The notes beneath the pieces were generated by a model. That model was not told where the DNA came from, made no database searches, and worked only from the letters and a program-made list of their open reading frames with translations. Positions 22,962 through 25,242 of a DNA stretch of 25,242 nucleotides are shown one piece after another. Made by a program: the position numbers and the translations under genes. Source of the DNA: Paraliomyxa sp041600735 (GTDB lineage: Bacteria; Myxococcota_A; Polyangia; Nannocystales; Nannocystaceae); assembly GCA_041600735.1 (NCBI GenBank), contig JBFIJN010000062.1:1-25242 (forward strand), given 5' to 3'. Within the stretch, counting starts at the first letter, position 1. Each line of letters opens with the position of its first letter.

Positions 22962-22996
22962 GAGTAAGGTTTCAAGCGGTTTTTTGAGTAAAGTTT
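22962..22996 (+). repeat. Two 11-bp direct repeats upstream of the MerR-type gene
   Basis: GAGTAAGGTTT (22962-22972) and GAGTAAAGTTT (22986-22996) differ at one base and are 24 bp apart, close to the regulator's start codon. The ten bases GAGTAAGGTT recur on the minus strand at 22757-22748, overlapping the start of the divergent lipoprotein gene. AT-richer words like this are uncommon in such GC-rich DNA, so regulator half-sites are possible. Confidence 0.5.
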
Positions 22997-23014
22997 TCGC
23001 GCAAGGCACGCATC

Positions 23015-23932
23015 ATGAGCAACCCTACCGGAAAGTTCAAGATCCAGACCGTGGCCGAGATGACGGGGGTGCCCGCGTCGACCCTGCGCACCTGGGAGCA
23101 GCGCTACGGGTTCCCGTCGCCCGACCGCACCGCTTCGGCCTACCGTATGTATAGCCAGAGCGACATCGACCACATCGCGCGCGTACGCGAGCTGTGCGAC
23201 GACGGGCTCGGGCCCGCCGAGGCGGTGCAGCAAGTGCTCGGCAGCGATCCACTGGGCGCGAGCTCCGATGAGACCGCACCCGAGCCCACCGCCGAGGCGC
23301 TGCCCGTGCCGCTCGGCGACGCGACCCAGCTCGCCGATGCGCTGCACGACGCGATCGAGGCCTTCGACCCCGCGCGCGTGCAAGGTCTCGTTCGCTCCGC
23401 GCTGCTGCTGAGCTCGCACGCGCAGGCGTTCGAGCAGTGGATCTGGCCGGCATGGCGACGCGTGGGCGAGCGCTGGCTCGCGGGTGAGCTCGGGCGCCAC
23501 CACGAGCGGCTCGCGGCCGAGCTGTTCGGTCAGGCCACGCGCGACATGCTGCGGCTCTCGCAGCCCCCCGCCCCCGCACCGTGGGCCGTGCTCGGCTGCT
23601 TGGTCGACGAAGACGATCCCGGCCCTGCGCTCGGAGCTGCGCTCGCGCTGCAGGGCGCAGGCCTGCGCGCGCAGTTCCTCGGGCCACGCACGCGCGCGGC
23701 CGTGATCCGCGACGGCGCGCAGGCGCTCTCGGCCACGATCGTCGGGCTCTCGGTCACCGAGGCCGTCCCGGCCCGCGGTGCCCGTGACCTCGTCGACGAC
23801 TACGCCGCGGCGATCGGCGAGCGCCGCTGGTTCGTGACCGGACCGGGCGTCGCCTCGGTGGCCGCGATGGTCGAGGGCGTCGGTGGCCACGTGGCCACCG
23901 GAGCGGCACAGATCCGGGCGCTGCTCGACTGA
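23015..23932 (+). CDS. MerR-family regulator with CarH/LitR-like C-terminal region lacking cobalamin ligands
   Basis: A 305-aa transcription regulator. ATG at 23015 has AAGG about 8 nt upstream. Residues 8-75 are the MerR winged helix (KIQTVAEMTGVPASTLRTWE, then YRMYSQSDIDHIARVREL). An Ala/Pro/Glu linker leads to a helical domain (about 100-180) and a Rossmann-like domain (about 185-305), the order seen in B12-dependent photoreceptors CarH and LitR. In that family a W-x9-EH motif and a lower-ligand His bind cobalamin. Here the motif reads Trp154-x9-Glu164-Arg165, and the QHELG His position is Pro204 (GPALG). B12 binding is therefore unlikely, so it may sense something else or act constitutively. 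It faces the DUF4397 lipoprotein gene, and the DUF3089-like gene follows 34 bp downstream. Confidence 0.9.
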   Translation: MSNPTGKFKIQTVAEMTGVPASTLRTWEQRYGFPSPDRTASAYRMYSQSDIDHIARVRELCDDGLGPAEAVQQVLGSDPLGASSDETAPEPTAEALPVPLGDATQLADALHDAIEAFDPARVQGLVRSALLLSSHAQAFEQWIWPAWRRVGERWLAGELGRHHERLAAELFGQATRDMLRLSQPPAPAPWAVLGCLVDEDDPGPALGAALALQGAGLRAQFLGPRTRAAVIRDGAQALSATIVGLSVTEAVPARGARDLVDDYAAAIGERRWFVTGPGVASVAAMVEGVGGHVATGAAQIRALLD

Positions 23933-23966
23933 CGCGGCGCTGCCTCATCCGTGGCATGATCCGCCC

Positions 23967-25220
23967 ATGTCGCGGATGCATGGGTCATTGCCGTTGCTCG
24001 TGCTGCTGAGCGGAGCGTGCGAAGGGGGCAGCTCCGAGGGCCAAACGACCGTGGTCCCCTCCGAGGACGACGGCGGCTCCACGACCACCGACGGCAGCAC
24101 GACCAGCGGAACGAGCCTCGCCAACAGCAGCAGCGCCGACGGCACGGAGACCGAGGGTCCGCTCGAGGGCTACGACGACCCCGCGCTGTGGCTGTGTCAT
24201 CCCGACAAGAGCGACGCCGACGACCAGTGTCGCAGCAATGATCTGACCGCCACCGAGATCCTCCCCGATGGCACCACCCAGCTCGTCGAGCACGTGGTCG
24301 CCGAGGATCCCGCCTACGATTGCTTCTACATCTATCCCACCGTCGACGTCCGCTTCACGGTGGGCCAGACCGAGAACTTCGACGACCTCGACCAAGAGCT
24401 CGACCCGCTGCTCAGCCAGGCCGCGCGCTTCAACGCGCAGTGTCGCGTGTTCGCCCCGCTCTACCACCAGATCACACTGGGCACGTTTGGTAGCGACGAG
24501 GCCGAGGAGCGGCTCGACTCGGCCTACCAAGACGTGGCGGACGCGTTTGCTTCGTATCGCGAGCACCACCTGGGCGAGCGTCCGTTCGTGATCATGGGGC
24601 ACTCGCAGGGCACGTACATGACCACGCGGCTGCTCCAAGAGGTGATCGAGCCCGACGCAGATCTGCGCGCACGACTCATCGTGGCCCTCATGATCGGTGG
24701 CTCGGTGAGCGTGCCCGCGGGCGAGGACCGCGGGGGCACGTTCCCCACGATTCCGCTGTGTACCAGCGCCGACGAGAGCGGCTGCGTGATCGCGCTGCGC
24801 AGCTATGCGGTAGAGCTTCCGCCCGAGCCCGGGGCCCAGTCCCCCGACGCGCCCGATCGCCACGTGGCCTGCACCGATCCCGCCGCGCTCCTCGGGCACG
24901 ACAAGCTCGCGGGCACCTACCTGCCGAACTTCAGCTATCAGCCGATCGTGTTCCCGCCGATCGACTTCGGCATGGAGATCGACACTCCGTTCGTGCTCTA
25001 CCGCGATCTGTATGCCACCCAGTGCCTGACCGACGGCGACGGCCAAGACTACCTGGCGATCTCCGTCGAGCCCGGAGCCGGCGACGTGCGCGAGAACCCG
25101 ATCGACTTCGACCAGCCGCTGCTCAACCCGGGGTTCTTGGGGCTGCACGTGTTCGACTACAACTTTCCGCTGGCCGAGCTGATGGAGCTCGTGGAGCGCA
25201 AGGCGGCGGCCCACGGATGA
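23967..25220 (+). CDS. DUF3089-like alpha/beta-hydrolase lipoprotein
   Basis: A 417-aa exported protein. ATG at 23967 starts a signal peptide with lipobox-like LSGAC and Cys18; ATG at 23976 is an alternative. Residues 19-65 are a Ser/Thr/Gly/Asp linker. The catalytic part begins near 70 and matches DUF3089: CFYIYPTVDVR (119-129), FNAQCRVFAPLYHQ (155-168), the nucleophile elbow GHSQG with Ser213 (211-215), and a C-terminal LHVFDYNF block that supplies the likely catalytic His. It should be a serine hydrolase of the cell envelope, acting on an ester or lipid; the substrate is unknown. It lies 34 bp downstream of the MerR-type gene on the same strand, so it may be co-transcribed. Confidence 0.9.
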   Translation: MSRMHGSLPLLVLLSGACEGGSSEGQTTVVPSEDDGGSTTTDGSTTSGTSLANSSSADGTETEGPLEGYDDPALWLCHPDKSDADDQCRSNDLTATEILPDGTTQLVEHVVAEDPAYDCFYIYPTVDVRFTVGQTENFDDLDQELDPLLSQAARFNAQCRVFAPLYHQITLGTFGSDEAEERLDSAYQDVADAFASYREHHLGERPFVIMGHSQGTYMTTRLLQEVIEPDADLRARLIVALMIGGSVSVPAGEDRGGTFPTIPLCTSADESGCVIALRSYAVELPPEPGAQSPDAPDRHVACTDPAALLGHDKLAGTYLPNFSYQPIVFPPIDFGMEIDTPFVLYRDLYATQCLTDGDGQDYLAISVEPGAGDVRENPIDFDQPLLNPGFLGLHVFDYNFPLAELMELVERKAAAHG

Positions 25221-25242
25221 CTCGACACGTGCGACTGCGCGA

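Noticed and set aside
1..25242. CRISPR arrays, tRNA or rRNA genes, insertion sequences, phage or integrase genes
   Set aside because: Looked for by eye on both strands; no regularly spaced repeats, cloverleaf genes, transposase motifs or terminal inverted repeats were found.

Overview
The window reads as a stretch of chromosome from a very GC-rich myxobacterium, by inference one of the Nannocystis/Polyangium-type lineages. Supporting signs are dense GC-rich coding, a MYXO-CTERM-like surface anchor, two eukaryotic-type Ser/Thr kinases, a caspase-like peptidase, two ECF sigma factors and several Ser/Gly/Asp-rich lipoproteins. No rRNA, tRNA, CRISPR array, insertion sequence, integrase or phage gene is visible. 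Taxonomy cannot be fixed from this piece alone.

Layout. (1) 1-2639: two divergent, translationally coupled pairs. Leftward is a DUF4384-like lipoprotein followed by a caspase-family protein cut by the window edge. Rightward is an ECF sigma factor followed by a membrane protein with an anti-sigma-like N-terminus and a DUF4384-like C-terminus. The pairs share a 121-bp gap with a 7-bp inverted repeat. (2) 2649-4972: a secreted parallel beta-helix protein with a MYXO-CTERM-like tail, divergent from an orphan ECF sigma factor, then a 355-bp gene-free stretch. (3) 5328-10114, leftward: a 2-oxoacid dehydrogenase cluster E1alpha, E1beta, E2, E3. E2 and E3 look complete, but both E1 chains lack residues normally needed for thiamine diphosphate chemistry. 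(4) 10310-14327: a membrane-anchored DUF4178-like protein, a universal stress protein, a Ser/Thr kinase with an FHA-like tail, and an unrecognised 360-aa protein with an acidic tail. (5) 14361-15405, leftward: three small proteins of unknown function. (6) 15479-17393: a variant metallo-beta-lactamase-fold protein and a short-chain dehydrogenase. (7) 17390-21133, leftward: a 1247-aa PknK-like kinase/ATPase/helical-repeat protein. (8) 21248-25220: a four-repeat DUF4397 lipoprotein divergent from a MerR-type regulator whose cobalamin-binding ligands look lost, then a DUF3089-like alpha/beta-hydrolase lipoprotein.

Regulation dominates the window (two ECF sigmas, one anti-sigma-like protein, two kinases, one MerR). 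Three of the four convergent gene junctions carry a hairpin that includes one or both stop codons; at the fourth the two stop codons overlap in a CTAG. The points most worth a second look are the sigma/DUF4384/caspase locus, the degenerate E1 pair beside an intact E2-E3, and the MerR regulator with its repeat-rich upstream region.
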